The notes under the pieces were generated by a model. The model had not been told where the DNA came from. It worked only from the letters and a program-made list of their open reading frames with translations, and did not search any database. The position numbers and the translations under genes are program-made. From assembly GCA_905221605.1 (NCBI GenBank), contig CAJNDS010002156.1, positions 370,001 through 434,000 of the forward strand: 64,000 nt of DNA, given 5' to 3'. Positions within the stretch are counted from its first letter, which is position 1, and the number at the start of each line of letters is the position of its first letter. This stretch comes from Symbiodinium natans (Eukaryota > Sar > Dinophyceae > Suessiales > Symbiodiniaceae). This document shows, one piece after another, positions 1-11,576 of the stretch.

Positions 1-1621
1 CCCCCGAGACATCGGTGCACTCGCACTGGCGGCATAAGTGCTCAAAAGATCCAGGGCCGTGCCTTGGACAACAGCGTTGCCTTTGTGATGAGACACGATG
101 CCACGGACCCCCACTGCTACTGCGAGGGGTGGGAGGACATCTGTGCCCCAAGGATGACATTCGCAGCCTCATGTCAATGCAAGAAGCTTTGCGTGGTCAA
201 GGCCATCCTGGCCATCATTCACATACGCGCTGCCTCCTCGTGCAGGAGGAGCTGGAGGTGGATTTGATGTCCGCGTGAGCCGTTGCTTTACCCTGAACTG
301 TTCCTGCACTGTATTGTTGCACTGCACGCCGATATTGTGCATGGGTTGCAGATCGCCTTTTGCTGGGGGGGGGGGGGGGGATCAACTACTCTACTCCCCG
401 CGTTTATCCAAATTTACATGCCAGGCGAGCTGCTGGTCGAAGGAGTGATGACGAGCAATTTCTCTTTTGTTGCTTCTGTTGCCCGTCCCCCGGTCCAATG
501 CCCCTCATGCAGATTTCTGTTCCGGATCGATCAGGTGGGGGCTTCTTGTTGGTTTGGCGCGCTTGAAGGCTCTGCGCCCAAGAGGTTCAGGGCTGGAAGG
601 TCTGCCGCCCAATTGAGGGGTATTGGGCTCTCTGGGACTCCCTCTAGGTTTGCAAGGAGAGAGGCCGGTGAAAGTTCCCAAGCCCTGCAGTTCCCCTGAA
701 CCCCCGGAAGGCTCCTGCCCCAGCGTGACTTCTTCTCCATGAGCAGCGACACAGGAGGCCAGAGGGCTCAGCGTGAAGGCACGTGGAGTCTTCAGGATGC
801 TGCATCTGTGTTCAGAAACGGCTTAGGTGTTTCAAGGAGGTTCAGGCGCCGAGTGCAGCTTGGAAGGACATTTTACAGTTGATCTTGGTTTGGGGTTCTG
901 GTGACAAGTGCCTTTTGGGTGGTTTGGGGGTGGCGGGTCATTGGGGGCTGAGGCGCAGCGGTGCGGGCAGCTAGCTAAGGGCCTTGGAACCGCCCTCATG
1001 CTTGGGCAGACGAAGCGCTGCGTCTGCTTGAGACCTTTGCTCACTGCATAAGGGTGTCCCGGCAACAGGGGGAAGTGTTCCACCGTCCGTAACTGTTATC
1101 AACGTGAAACCCGAAATGCTTGTGACTCTAGTTCTGAGTCCGGCGGCCGCAACTGGTGGAAATGCAGATGCGGAGGGGGGAGGGCATGAAATATCTGGCT
1201 TGCTATGGCGATCTGCTCTCGCGGGGCCAGGGGGCACCGGGCCTGGCTTGAAAGGCACGAGCCGCTCATTTGTAACATTGCCTGGACTTCTTCGCAGAAA
1301 CCATACCCTTGCAACTTGTCGAAAACCGGGCTTGAACCCCGCAACATGTGACTCATTGCTTTTCCAGCGCAGCAAGCTGCTGCATCGCTGGCCAGGCACA
1401 GGGCCTCCGGTCCAGCAAAGTAAAGGCCCGGAAAGGAAGCTCACTGAACCTCCACATCCCAACGGCCTGAACCATAAAAAACCCGAACCCTGGATAATCG
1501 CACGCGGCATTCTTGCAAACTCGAACCATGCCATTAGAGGTTCTTGAGGAAGCATTGGACAATGTGAGCACCCATGCGCATCACAGTGAAGAAACAACAG
1601 GCAGTACGAACAGCACAAGAT
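1..1621. other. no confident gene; unique sequence with G-run
   Basis: I see no recognisable gene here. A run of about 14 G lies at 366-380. A solitary half of the fold-back element family (GGGGTATTGGGCTCTCTGGG) lies at about 617-636. Overlapping ORFs exist on both strands at 1.0-1.6 kb, but none has a recognisable motif. Confidence 0.5.
615..636. repeat. solo terminal inverted repeat of fold-back family A
   Basis: The sequence GGGGTATTGGGCTCTCTGGG matches the right terminal inverted repeat of the elements at 3743-3861 and 14995-15103. No partner arm is visible nearby, so this looks like a truncated or solo copy. Confidence 0.6.
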
Positions 1622-1682
1622 GCAACGTAAGGCCTAAACCCCAAACCGCAAACCCCAAACCCCAAACCCTAAACCCTAAGCC
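1622..1682 (-). repeat. degenerate telomere-type array (CCCTAAA)
   Basis: Short degenerate run of CCCTAAA/CCCCAAA-type heptamers, about eight units. Confidence 0.8.
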
Positions 1683-2270
1683 CTATCTGGTACCAAGTCA
1701 TAGAGAGCCAAGAGTCAAGACAGGGTTAAACTGCTGCTCACAGACGAGAACTAGCCGCCACAAAGAGAGACAAAGGCAGCCCATCGAGGAAACCGGAGCG
1801 TGTCCGTCCTGTAAGTTTGATGGTGTGAGAAGTGTGAAGACATCTTTCACTATCAGATCTAGCAGCGTAGTGAGGCAACTGTCACTCGCAACTCCGCCTT
1901 AATTTCCCTATGCTCGGTTGCTGTGATGAATATGACAGTCGAGGCTGCTAAGCAATGTGCTGACTTCAGTACTGCAGTGAGGCCACTGAGTTACGCCGCG
2001 GATAACAGCGTGGAAACAAAACATCCCTTGGCAAACCTCATGTTCAACCGATGCATGGTCTACTGTAAGCCCTCCAAACCCTCAATCGTCGGCCTGCACA
2101 GCTCAACCTCCTCCCACCGAAAACCCAAAAAAAAACACAGGGCCAAGAAACACGGGATCTGCTATTCAGCCGGGTCAAGCCTCGGAGGCTTAAAGAGCCA
2201 AGCCCAGGAAGTCGTGCCCTCGGGCTCTGTCGCCTCCGCGTCCGTGGCGCGCGCGCGTTGAGTTCCGAAG

Positions 2271-2361
2271 GGGGTTTAGGGTTTAGGGTTTAGGGTTTAG
2301 GGTTTAGGGTTTAGGGTTTAGGGTTTAGGGTTTAGGGTTTAGGGTTTAGGGTTTAGGGTTT
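2271..2361 (+). repeat. interstitial telomere array (TTTAGGG)n
   Basis: About 13 uninterrupted TTTAGGG heptamers in plus orientation. Confidence 0.97.
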
Positions 2362-3742
2362 GCTTCTTGAGAGTGGGCTTGAGGGCCTTGAGGGCTGCAG
2401 GCGCCAGTCTTCACTTGGCGAGGATTCTTCCCGGAAATGAGGAAGTGCAGCCTTATCCGAGCCTTAACCCCGTGGTTGGGTGCTCACAGCGCCTGAACTT
2501 GGAGATTGCACTTCGATTCCAGTTGCCATGTGTTCACTCTTAGGGTGCATATGTTGGCGCCTGGTACCAAGTTCATGAAGTTGAGCTCATCTTGTGTTTC
2601 TCTGTGTTAACAAAAAAACTGTGTGCCTGAACCCTACACCCTAAACCCTAAACCACTAAACCTGAAGCCCCAAAGTCCCCTCCCACTCGTGCTCCTGCCG
2701 ATCGGGGGCTGCGCCGCCGGGGATGGGCCTCTCGAACGCATGAGCCATGTCCTTCGAACCCACAAGCAAACTAGCTCGGGAAAGAACAGCTACTCTGCAC
2801 CAGGCTAAACTCCAATCAAACCGTGCCCGTAAAGCCGCAAAGCCCTCCCAGTCCCCATGTATACTCGTCAGCCAACTTTCAAACCAAACCTGGGCAGTCT
2901 TCCCTGCCTCTTTCCCTGCCGGAAGCACGAGCGCTGCCACATCCGGCGGGACCTTGGGGCCGGACCATTCATTCCTGTTAGGCCCTGAAGCCTAAGCTGT
3001 AGACGCTAGCGCCCACATGCCCTCAGATCCCTGTGCCTCTTAGCTTGCTTCTTGTTTAGCGTTTCAAACAAAAACCCCGACATTGGAGGGCTTTGGATTT
3101 GAGGAAGGTCCCGGCTACCTCACGAGCCAAGAAAGGAGCACCTCCCAAGATTTCCGACGTTCGGATACAACAAGCAAATTTCATTTGCGTAGATTTTAAA
3201 CTGGAGAGCCTAATCAGGAGCATCTTTCACAGCCAAAAATATACAAATGGAAGACATCAACCAAAAACTGCCCCCGGCTTTGGTGTGACTGAGCGCCATC
3301 TGGGCACAGGCGTGGGAACTACAGGCGCCCAGAGGCTTTCGGCTCTAAGGCTGCGTCCATGCAGTCCTCGTTGACACCGAAGATCTTCTTTTTCAAGACC
3401 TGCGCGGTGGGTCCCAAACTTGCTCCTGCGTTCACTTACCTTGAAACGTTGAACGCTTGAAGGGACACCAGAGATAGTTTTAGGCCCTGAGGCGACATCT
3501 TCACAGGCGGCAGCAAACTCAAGCATCCCTTGTCTCCTTTTCAACCAACAGAGAGATCAACCTCCTAATAATGCTCCGGCAACAGGGTCGCCAATGAGCC
3601 CTAAGCGCTCAACCCATTCAATCATGGGTGGCCTCCAAAATGACGCAGAATGGCTGCCTCGGTTGTGAAAAAAATTGCGACGGACGCGTCCGCTGGGAGC
3701 TTCTCGAGGTTTTTAGGAGGGATGAAAAGCTGGGGCAACCTT
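2362..3742. other. intergenic sequence, no confident gene
   Basis: Apart from a very short CCCTAAA run at 2635-2660 I see no repeat or gene signature. Overlapping short ORFs on both strands at 2.65-3.0 kb are unsupported by any motif. Confidence 0.4.
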
Positions 3743-3861
3743 CCCAAAGAGCCCAATACCCCTTAATTAAGGGAATATTAGGAATATTCCTTAAATCATC
3801 ATAAGGATCCCTTTTTAATTTAAGCTATCTTCCTTAGTGAAGGGGTATTGGGCTCTCTGGG
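3743..3861. mobile_element. fold-back MITE-like element, family A copy 1
   Basis: About 119 bp with long terminal inverted repeats. The left arm reads AGAGCCCAATACCCCTTAA and the right arm is its reverse complement with a few mismatches. The core is AT-rich and non-coding. Related copies lie at 11276-11382 and 14995-15103, and a solo arm at 615-636. The structure (short, non-coding, long TIR, multicopy) is that of a miniature inverted-repeat element; the mobilising transposase is unknown. Confidence 0.8.
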
Positions 3862-3963
3862 TTTGCCTTCCGATGCTTCGTGCTCACGGCTAAGCCTGAA
3901 AAGTCGGAGACCATGGCCGCCTGCCGTAGGGAATCTACTTCTCTTATTAAGCATAGGGGTCGT

Positions 3964-4042
3964 GGGTTTAGGGTTTAGGGTTAGGGTTTAGGGTTTGGGG
4001 TTCAGGGTTTAGGGTTTAGGGTTTAGGGTTTAGGGTTTAGGG
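3964..4042 (+). repeat. interstitial telomere array (TTTAGGG)n
   Basis: About 11 units with a few variants. The octamer AGGGGTCG abuts both ends (about 3955-3962 and 4039-4046). Confidence 0.95.
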
Positions 4043-4640
4043 GTCGAGATAGTGGCGTTGCCTGCAGCGACCACACTCTCTCACCCGTTTAGACTCAATG
4101 CTGCAACTCAGACAGATGGGGCCCAGTCCGAACCCATGAAGCGGAACAGCTTAAGCTGAGCGCCCCAAACATTGGAAGCAGAACGGCTCAGGGTTCTGGG
4201 GGCTTGAAGATGTAAAAAATTAAGAAACCCTTCTGTGGCCCTGCATCTGCCGAGGTGCGGGTCGCAAGGGGGGAAGGCCACGAGGCCCTCGCCAATGATG
4301 TGAGCGTTCCGCTTCTGGCGACGAATGCGGCTTAGGTTCCACGGCAGGCGTGCAATGGCTCACAGGGCTCAGCTCGGTCATTTGCACGCGCAATGCGTAA
4401 GCCCAACCCACTACCAGGCGCTTAGCCCTACTTGCTGCTGCGCTCCATACATTGGGGTGTAGAAAGGATAGAGCAGAGCGCAGGTATGTCATTTACGAAT
4501 GCTCAAGGAATGATGTTGTCTCAGAAGGTGAGTGGGTGAACGCAGCTCGCATCTCGAGCCCATGAGCCCAAACTGCAAGCTCCGAATGCAAACCTCTGAG
4601 CCCCAAACGAACCCTCAATGCCTCTAGGGTTGTTTCATGC

Positions 4641-4819
4641 TAAAAAACCCCTAAATGCGACGTTAAAACACCCTGAATGGTTTTTTAACGTTGCAAAAAC
4701 CCTCAAGGCGACGTTAAAAGACCCTGAATGGTTTTTTAACGTTGCAAAAACCCCTAAATCAAAAGCCCCTAAATGCGACGTGAAAAAGCCCTAAATGGCT
4801 TTTAACGTTAAAAAACCCT
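4641..4819. repeat. three-copy fold-back tandem repeat
   Basis: About 53-bp units repeated three times. Each carries an internal inverted repeat, ACGTTAAAA paired with TTTTAACGT, around a loop containing CCCTGAATGG. The third copy is diverged. Confidence 0.85.
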
Positions 4820-4902
4820 CAAGTGTGCTGCGGCTGCCTTCGCGTACTTGCGGATCTTTCCCTCCGTGCCGAAGAGGTTCCAGCCCAATCTCGGCAGGAA
4901 GG

Positions 4903-4985
4903 GGGTTTAGGGTTTAGGGTTTAGGGTTTATGGTTCAGGGTTTAGGGTTTAGGGTTTAGGGTTTAGGGTTAGGGTTTAGGGTTTA
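4903..4985 (+). repeat. interstitial telomere array (TTTAGGG)n
   Basis: About 11 units with single TTATGG and TTCAGGG variants. Confidence 0.95.
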
Positions 4986-5370
4986 AACATCAAAAACCGC
5001 TCAGACCTCCGCCCACCGCTTGACAGAACCTCCTCGGCTTGGGGCCCCCTATGGACTCCTCATATGCAGGCCCCTTTGGGCCACCCGACGCCAATCTAGA
5101 CCCCTGCGTGAATATTACCAGCAATGAGCTGTCTATGACAAGGCATTATTAAAGGGCGCGACACATTGACGTTTTGCCCTAAACCCTTGCAGGTGGAGTA
5201 TTCTGATGAACATCATAATTTGGGGAGGTGTCAGTCGTTCCTCAAATGGCGAAACGTTAGTGCAGAGTAGAACTTGAATGGGCCGCCCTTGCGGGCTCGC
5301 ACTTCTGAACCAACCCGAAGGAACATGTCCCGATCCATTGGGGAGGATGCTTCAGTTGCTAATCAGATAA

Positions 5371-5448
5371 CCCTAAACCCTAAACCCTAAACCCTAAACC
5401 CTAAACCCTAAACCCTAAACCCTAAACCCTAAACCCTAAACCCTAAAC
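5371..5448 (-). repeat. interstitial telomere array (CCCTAAA)n
   Basis: About 11 perfect units. It is head-to-head with the TTTAGGG array starting 83 bp downstream. Confidence 0.97.
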
Positions 5449-5530
5449 AGTGGATCTTGGCCTGTGGGGCCTAAGGCGGCCACATGTTTCCATGTCGGAG
5501 GGCAGCTTCTGGTGAGATGTATTCTCCTCC

Positions 5531-5806
5531 GGGTTTAGGGTTTAGGGTTTAGGGTTTAGGGTTTAGGGTTTAGGGTTTAGGGTTTAGGGTTTAGGGTTTA
5601 GGGTTTAGGGTTTAGGGTTTAGGGTTCAGGGTCAGGGTTCAGGGTTCAGGGTTCAGGGTTCAGGGTTCAGGGTTCAGGGTTCAGGGTTCAGGGTTCAGGG
5701 TTCAGGGTTTAGGGTTTAGGGTTTAGGGTTTAGGGTTTAGGGTTTAGGGTTTAGGGTTTAGGGTTTAGGGTTTAGGGTTTAGGGTTTAGGGTTTAGGGTT
5801 TAGGGG
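5531..5806 (+). repeat. long telomere-type array with a TTCAGGG core
   Basis: About 39 units in all. The first and last thirds are TTTAGGG. The middle, roughly 5625-5708, is a homogeneous block of about 12 TTCAGGG variants, indicating local spread of one variant unit. Confidence 0.96.
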
Positions 5807-5844
5807 GTCGTGTCTGTGGCTTTGGTATAGAATTTCAGAGTTGG

Positions 5845-5928
5845 GGGTTTCCGAAGATAGGGGTGCGCTTTTTGGGGGCCCATTGAAGGGGATTCTATTC
5901 TATTTTGGGAAAAAACGGGGTACCCCTA
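5845..5928. mobile_element. imperfect fold-back element
   Basis: The left arm contains GATAGGGGTGCGCTTTTT and the right arm AAAAAACGGGGTACCCCTAT. The arms are imperfectly complementary around an AT-rich core. It could be a decayed MITE. Confidence 0.45.
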
Positions 5929-6280
5929 TTTTTGGAAATGCCCATTTAGGGCTTCTTAAAGCAACGTAAAACAAGCGAACTGGAGGACGGCGACTCTTTC
6001 ACGCTAGCTTCTCCGCCTTTGGTCGAAGCAAACTGGCACGGTTGTCATTGATAGAAAGCAAGGCCCTGGTGCCCCAAACCAACCTGATCCACGCTTGCAG
6101 CTGTCCGTAGGTAAGCTCGTTTGACAGGCCTGCACCCGCCTATACTTACAAAACCTTCTTCTTCACCACGTGCACGTGCACGTGAAGCACTCCCCCACAC
6201 GAATAACCCCCTCCACAGTAGGGAGGACATCCTTCCGGTCCTTGAACTTCGGCCCCTCGAACCCCACAGACCCTATCACT

Positions 6281-6390
6281 CCTAAACCCTAAACCCTAAA
6301 CCCTAAACCCTAAACCCTAAACCCTAAACCCTAAACCCTAAACCCCTAAACCCTAACCCCTAACCCCTAAACCCTAAACCCCAAATCCCC
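6281..6390 (-). repeat. interstitial telomere array (CCCTAAA)n
   Basis: About 15 units, degenerating to CCCCTAA and CCCCAAA at the right end. Confidence 0.95.
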
Positions 6391-7226
6391 TGATCAGGAT
6401 GGTTTGGAGCCTTTGCCACTGCCTGTCTGCAGGCGCTGGCCGGCAGATGGGCGTCGAGCGGCTCAACAAAGGCGGGCTGCGATTCCGCGAGAAATTTTAA
6501 GCTTCTGAGAGGTGAGGGCCTTTGGGCTTTTTGTTAAGGTTGAGGGGCAACTGCTTCTGGCTTGGGTTGCCTTCTCACCTCGTGCTGAGCCGCCCCATGC
6601 ATGCAAGAAATTCACTCATAGACTCATAGTCAGAATGGAGCACTCCGATGTGGCGGCTTCATATGTACCAAAGGGAGACAGCTACCAGCAAGTAGGCGCC
6701 AATCCTCAGCTGCAACTCGCTGCTGGGCAAAAGCTGCCGGGCTCCAAATGCACATGAAGTCAAGGAAGGGCCCCCTGTCCTTCTTATGGACATTGACTTC
6801 GAGAAGCTGCCCCGAGGCTGTACCCCTGACATGAACCCCAAGCCCGAATTCAGCCTTAACCCCCTGTCGCAAAGCCCTACGCAACCAAATGGAACGAAAT
6901 GAGACACGAGGCAGCGCCGCTCCCTCGAGCCAGTTCGACTCCCCATCGCTGATCGTGCTTCCAACAATCCTGAGGGCTGTGCACTCAAACGGTTGGCAGG
7001 CCTTTTGGCTTCGGCTTCAGGTCGACAAGCCAGGAGGGGTGGCATGAAGGTTTTTGGGGGCTGCATTTGGGTCAGGCTACGAATTCATTGAAGCACCCTA
7101 CAGTAGACCTGGACCTCCATGTAAAAAAAAAGTCGCCGGGTCATCGACTCGACCAGCCCGAAAACCTAACTCACGCTTTGACGAATGCCAGGATGCAGCA
7201 CCGTCAGCAGCATGATGGACACGTCC
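6391..7226. other. intergenic sequence, no confident gene
   Basis: Overlapping ORFs on both strands (for example 6659-7066 on minus) carry no recognisable motif. Confidence 0.4.
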
Positions 7227-7230
7227 AGCC

Positions 7231-7368
7231 TTTTGAGGTTTAGGGTTTAGGGGGTGTTAGGGTTTAGGGTTTAGGGTTTAGGGTTTAGGGTTTAGGGTTT
7301 AGGGTTTAGGGTTTAGGGTTTAGGGTTTAGGGTTGAGGCTTTCGGTTTAGGGTTTAGGGTTTAGGGTT
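7231..7368 (+). repeat. interstitial telomere array (TTTAGGG)n
   Basis: About 17 units, interrupted near 7333-7347 by GGTTGAGGCTTTCGG. This 15-mer is repeated at the right edge (7364-7379). Confidence 0.94.
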
Positions 7369-7379
7369 GAGGCTTTCGG

Positions 7380-8772
7380 CTTTGGACAAATCCGAAAGAG
7401 CCTTTCGCAGTCACTTTGCTGGGGCTCTGGCGACTTGAAGTTCAGATCCATTGGGACGTCCATAAACCAGCCAGCGATGACCTCGGAATAGGCGGGGGAG
7501 CTCAGGGCCCAGGGCTTGGCATCTCTCTTCCTCACGAAAAAAGTGCACCGCGCAAGGCTCCGCACTCGGCCATGCAGAAAGTCAAGACGATGCTCTCAAG
7601 AATGCTCCGAGCCGCCGTGAACGGAACCACGAACAGAGCCTGAGTTGCAGCGAGCACTGAGAAGGTGAGCATACTCGTCCATCAAAGACGGGCCTCTGGG
7701 CAGTGTCCGCTTCTGTGCTTAGCTTGGTGGCCAGATGCTATGTGCAGGGAGCACCGCGGGAACGCGGCTTCTCTCTCCTAAACTGCTAGGAGGTAGCAAA
7801 ACAAACCAAGACCATCCAGCCGAAAGACGATCTGCGTGCTGCTGCCCAGAGCCACACCCAGGGACAGGTCCATCTTGTCCTGCGTTGTTTCTTTGCTTCT
7901 GGGTGCCATGACAAGAACGACTGTTCTGGAAATCTCGGGGGCACAATCATCCGTCCTTGGTGGCCACGGTCACGGCAGTGAGGTGCTCTGCTGCATTTCC
8001 AACCTGTGCCCAACATGGACAGCCGTAATCTTCCAAAAGCCTGGTGTTCACTTTGGTCTCAGGCTTCACACGGAGTGAGTCAGATTTAGGGTCCGTCCCG
8101 TTTGCAAACTTCTGACTTTTCTGAGGCAAGCTGAGCAGCGCTTGTGCCATGCAGAGGATGTGAGAACGCGCAAAACCCTCATGGGATGACAAGTCTGCCC
8201 AAATCTCTGACGACTTCGTAGCTTCAAGTTCTTCTAGAATGCATGATTCGCCTGAACCCTATGCATCTATGGCAACATGCACAATCTGGCAGTCGTAGGT
8301 GCCTGTCAGATAGTGACTCGGCATTCTCTAAGGTGGGCTTCTCGGGGTTTCGGGTGGACAAGTTGCTGTCAACCTTCTCAACTAAACGCACGCAGCACAT
8401 AGCACATGTGAGGGGACGGATCCCAGATTTAAGAGCCTGGCTGGCGTGTGCAAAAGCCAGAAGTCAGACAACAAAATGTCGACTGCGAAACAGGTAAACT
8501 CGCAAGGGAGGATGACTACCGAGTTGGCAGGCAAGCTTTCAACTCTGGTCAGGCATCCCGTGGCATCCCCCTTTCCATGCGCTGAAGCCCATGTGTCCAA
8601 GCCACGATAGGTAGCAAGATCACGCCAACGAAGGCATCCGAGATCTGCAGGGTCTTCGTCACACCCTCCACAGAGCCTTCATTGCTTTGAAGATGGTACG
8701 AACACATATGAATCCGTGCACCACGAGCTCGTTCCTGCCACCTCGAAACAGCCTCAAATCAAATGCCAGAAG
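7380..8772. other. intergenic sequence, no confident gene
   Basis: Only short overlapping ORFs on both strands; no motif or repeat recognised. Confidence 0.4.
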
Positions 8773-8815
8773 CCTAAACCCTAAACCCTAAACCCTAAAC
8801 CCTAAACCCTAAACC
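8773..8815 (-). repeat. short telomere array (CCCTAAA)n
   Basis: About six perfect units. Confidence 0.95.
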
Positions 8816-8973
8816 CATGAAGCTCTGCAAGGCCCAGGGTTTGGGGTTTCATGGCTCAGGGTCCTCCAACTTCGCCAGGGCCCAGCCTGTGAGCCCTTCG
8901 GAAAGAGGAGCCACGATCAGCGTGGCCGCGAGCCTGAGCTGGAGGGTCGTGGGTCTCAGTTTGGGGTGCAGGG

Positions 8974-9118
8974 CTTTAGGGTTTAGGGTTTAGGGTTTAG
9001 GGTTTAGGGCTTAGGGCTTAGGGTTTAGGGTTTAGGGTTTAGGTTTTAGGGTTTAGGGTTTAGGGTTTAGGGTTTAGGGTTTAGGGTTTAGGGTTTAGGG
9101 TTTAGGGTTTAGGGTTGA
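8974..9118 (+). repeat. interstitial telomere array (TTTAGGG)n
   Basis: About 20 units with TTAGGGC variants near 9007-9020. Confidence 0.96.
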
Positions 9119-9419
9119 GGGTGGGTCGGTGCCCTACAGCTGATTTGGCTACTTGCATTGTCGAGAATCTGAGTTTGACATTGCTTCGAGGGACTGTGGT
9201 AAGACTGGCTCACAACTCCAGTCGGGCGGGAACACTCTGAACACCACGTGGTGAACGCCACGCCCCGAAAGAACCTGTCAACTTCATCAGCTACAGCAAG
9301 GGGATCTGCTCCAAATGCCGCAGCCGAGCCATCAGCCCCCAAAAGCCCCCGAAATCCCCTTGAAGCCCCCCCAAAAAGCCTCGGAAAAATCCATTTGAGG
9401 AGATCCTGCAAAAAAGCTG

Positions 9420-9512
9420 AACCCTAAACCCTAAACCCTAAACCCTAAACCCTAAACCCTAAACCCTAAACCCTAAACCCTAAACCCTAAACCCTAAACC
9501 CTAAACCCTAAA
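9420..9512 (-). repeat. interstitial telomere array (CCCTAAA)n
   Basis: About 13 perfect units. It points towards the plus-oriented array 300 bp upstream. Confidence 0.97.
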
Positions 9513-9606
9513 GTCAAGGAGCAAGAGGGCCAGGGCCGCTCCCTTGGACAGCGTCGGCTGCGCCTGCTCTTGGCACTTCGGATTTCGCCTTTTTTGCTTG
9601 CTGTTG

Positions 9607-9682
9607 GTTAGTAGGGAATGGGGGAATGAGGTACCCCATGGAATCCCTTAAAGGGTATATCTACTCACTCCCTAGTAAAAAG
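9607..9682. mobile_element. fold-back element, family B copy 1
   Basis: The left arm TTAGTAGGGAATGGGGGAAT pairs imperfectly with the right arm containing ACTCACTCCCTAGTAAAAA. The related copy at 25089-25178 has the same GGGAATGAGGGAAT-type arms. A G homopolymer follows at about 9681-9694. Confidence 0.6.
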
Positions 9683-10220
9683 GGGGGGGGGGGGCTGCCG
9701 CTTTCACTTTAGGGCTCAAGGTCTCTGAGGTGGCCTAAGTCGCCCAGTAAGTGGTGCAGAGCGCAGTCAGCTTGCGGAGTTTACGGAGAGAGTTTACGGA
9801 GTCCTTGTTTGAAAGTGTTTTGTGCATATTCCACACTCTGCTGAAACCTTCCTGAGCAGGCATGGGAAGGAACCCTGGTGAAAAGAAAAGCTGGGAGTTG
9901 TTTGCCAGCGTCTGCGAGATGCCCCACATCATGTGGTGGATGTGGCATTGCTACTGTGTGTAGGCATGCATCGTCGTTTGCTTTCCAAAGGTCTCTGTGT
10001 GTGTTTGTGTAGGTGTGCGCGTGTGTTTATCTGTCTCAGTGTGTCTCTGTGTGTCTCAGTGTGTCTCTTCGCGTCTTTGTGTGTCTCCAAGTGTCTCTTT
10101 GTAGCCAGCATAGCCAACCGAAACCAAGCCCACATAGCAGAAATCATAGGCCAAGCGCAGCGTCGCAGACGTCTGTTCTCACCGGGCGAGTCAATTTTAG
10201 CGTTTTGTCCACATGGTCAA

Positions 10221-10296
10221 GGGTTTAGGGTTTAGGGTTTAGGGTTTAGGGTTTAGGGTTTAGGGTTTAGGGTTTAGGGTTTAGGGTTTAGGGTTT
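10221..10296 (+). repeat. interstitial telomere array (TTTAGGG)n
   Basis: About 11 perfect units. Confidence 0.97.
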
Positions 10297-10479
10297 GAGA
10301 AGGCGACTGGGACAAAGGTCTCCCGGCATGAGGTGTCCAGGTGTCCAATTACTATTTGTCGCATGGAGGGAAGGTCAAAACCCCCACGTAGCCCGATATC
10401 ATCCTAAAGAACCACCTAATTCTCCCAACACTCCAAAGCCCTGTAAGCTTGAGGTTCTAATGCCCTGGAGTTTCCACAA

Positions 10480-10535
10480 GCCTAAACCCTAAACCCTAAA
10501 CCCTAAACCCTAAACCCTAAACCCTAAACCCTAAA
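10480..10535 (-). repeat. interstitial telomere array (CCCTAAA)n
   Basis: About eight perfect units, convergent with the preceding plus-oriented array. Confidence 0.97.
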
Positions 10536-10636
10536 CTGAAAAGCCGAAGAATGAGCCGTGCCTCTTCGGACTCCTCCCCGTCGGCTTCCGTAGCAAACTG
10601 CTCCTCCCACTCGCATTTTACGTGCTTCAAGAAGGT

Positions 10637-10946
10637 TTTTAGGGTTTAGGGTTTAGGGTTTAGGTTCAGCGCTTGAAGGTTTTTCCATGAGCGAATGTGA
10701 GCTTCGGCTGCAGGCCCTTGAGGTTTAGCGGTTTAGGGTTTAGGGTTTAGGGTTTAGGGTTTCGGGGTTTAGGGTTTAGGGTTTAGGGTTTAGGGCTTAG
10801 GGGTTTAGCGATTTTCAAGGTACAAGGCTAGTCCGAGGCGTCCTTGTGTGTGAAGAGCTGGAAGACCAAGTAGCAGATGTAAAGCACTGCCAAGACAACT
10901 GCCTTAGACTGAGTCAGTGAGGATCAGGGTTTAGGGTTTAGGGTTG
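10637..10946 (+). repeat. cluster of three short TTTAGGG arrays
   Basis: Short plus-oriented runs at about 10637-10666, 10730-10808 and 10926-10946, separated by unique sequence. Confidence 0.9.
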
Positions 10947-11275
10947 AGGGCTTCTATTCCAACAAAACCTCCTGCCACATTCTCCGTGAATGAATGCTGT
11001 GGATCTTCGATGGCCCCCCCCCCCCAAGCTGAGGCAACAAAGCACAAGAGCCTAACCCAGGATACTGAAACGCACCAGCTCGAAACCTCCCAAGGGCCTC
11101 AGAGCTTACCAAACCTTCGTGAGCTCAGGGATTTTCGGGAGCTGAGGGCCCAGGGACCGCCCTAGTTTCTGCCAATGCGCGCAGCCGCGAGAGATCAGCA
11201 GCTCGCTATCTGGCCGGGCACCAGTCAAGAGGACCACCGTGGGGATCACCTGGGCCGCTGGCATCATCCAGGCTT

Positions 11276-11382
11276 CCCAGAGACTCCAAAACCCCTAATT
11301 AAGGAATATACCTTAAATTATAATAGGAACCCTAATATGATTTAAGGTATATTCCTTAATTAAGGGGTTTTGGAGTCTCTGG
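11276..11382. mobile_element. fold-back MITE-like element, family A copy 2
   Basis: About 106 bp with nearly perfect arms of about 42 bp, beginning AGAGACTCCAAAACCCC on the left and mirrored on the right. The arms share the internal CTTAATTAAGGAATAT block with copies 1 and 3, but their outer ends differ (CCAAAACCCC instead of CCCAATACCCC). GGCTT is present on both sides (11271-11275 and 11381-11385), a possible target duplication. Confidence 0.8.
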
Positions 11383-11543
11383 CTTTCTCGCGATCTTGCC
11401 ACATGCGGTTGGTGCCGTAGGAGTCAGCCGAACAGTGCACGTGCAGCGGGCTTTTGGGGCCCGCAGGGTTCCGCTGGGGAAAGTCGTGGCAGGGAGAAGA
11501 GGGGAGAGTGGGGAAGGAGGGCGGGGGGGAGGGCGGGGGAGGG

Positions 11544-11576
<33 letters not shown>

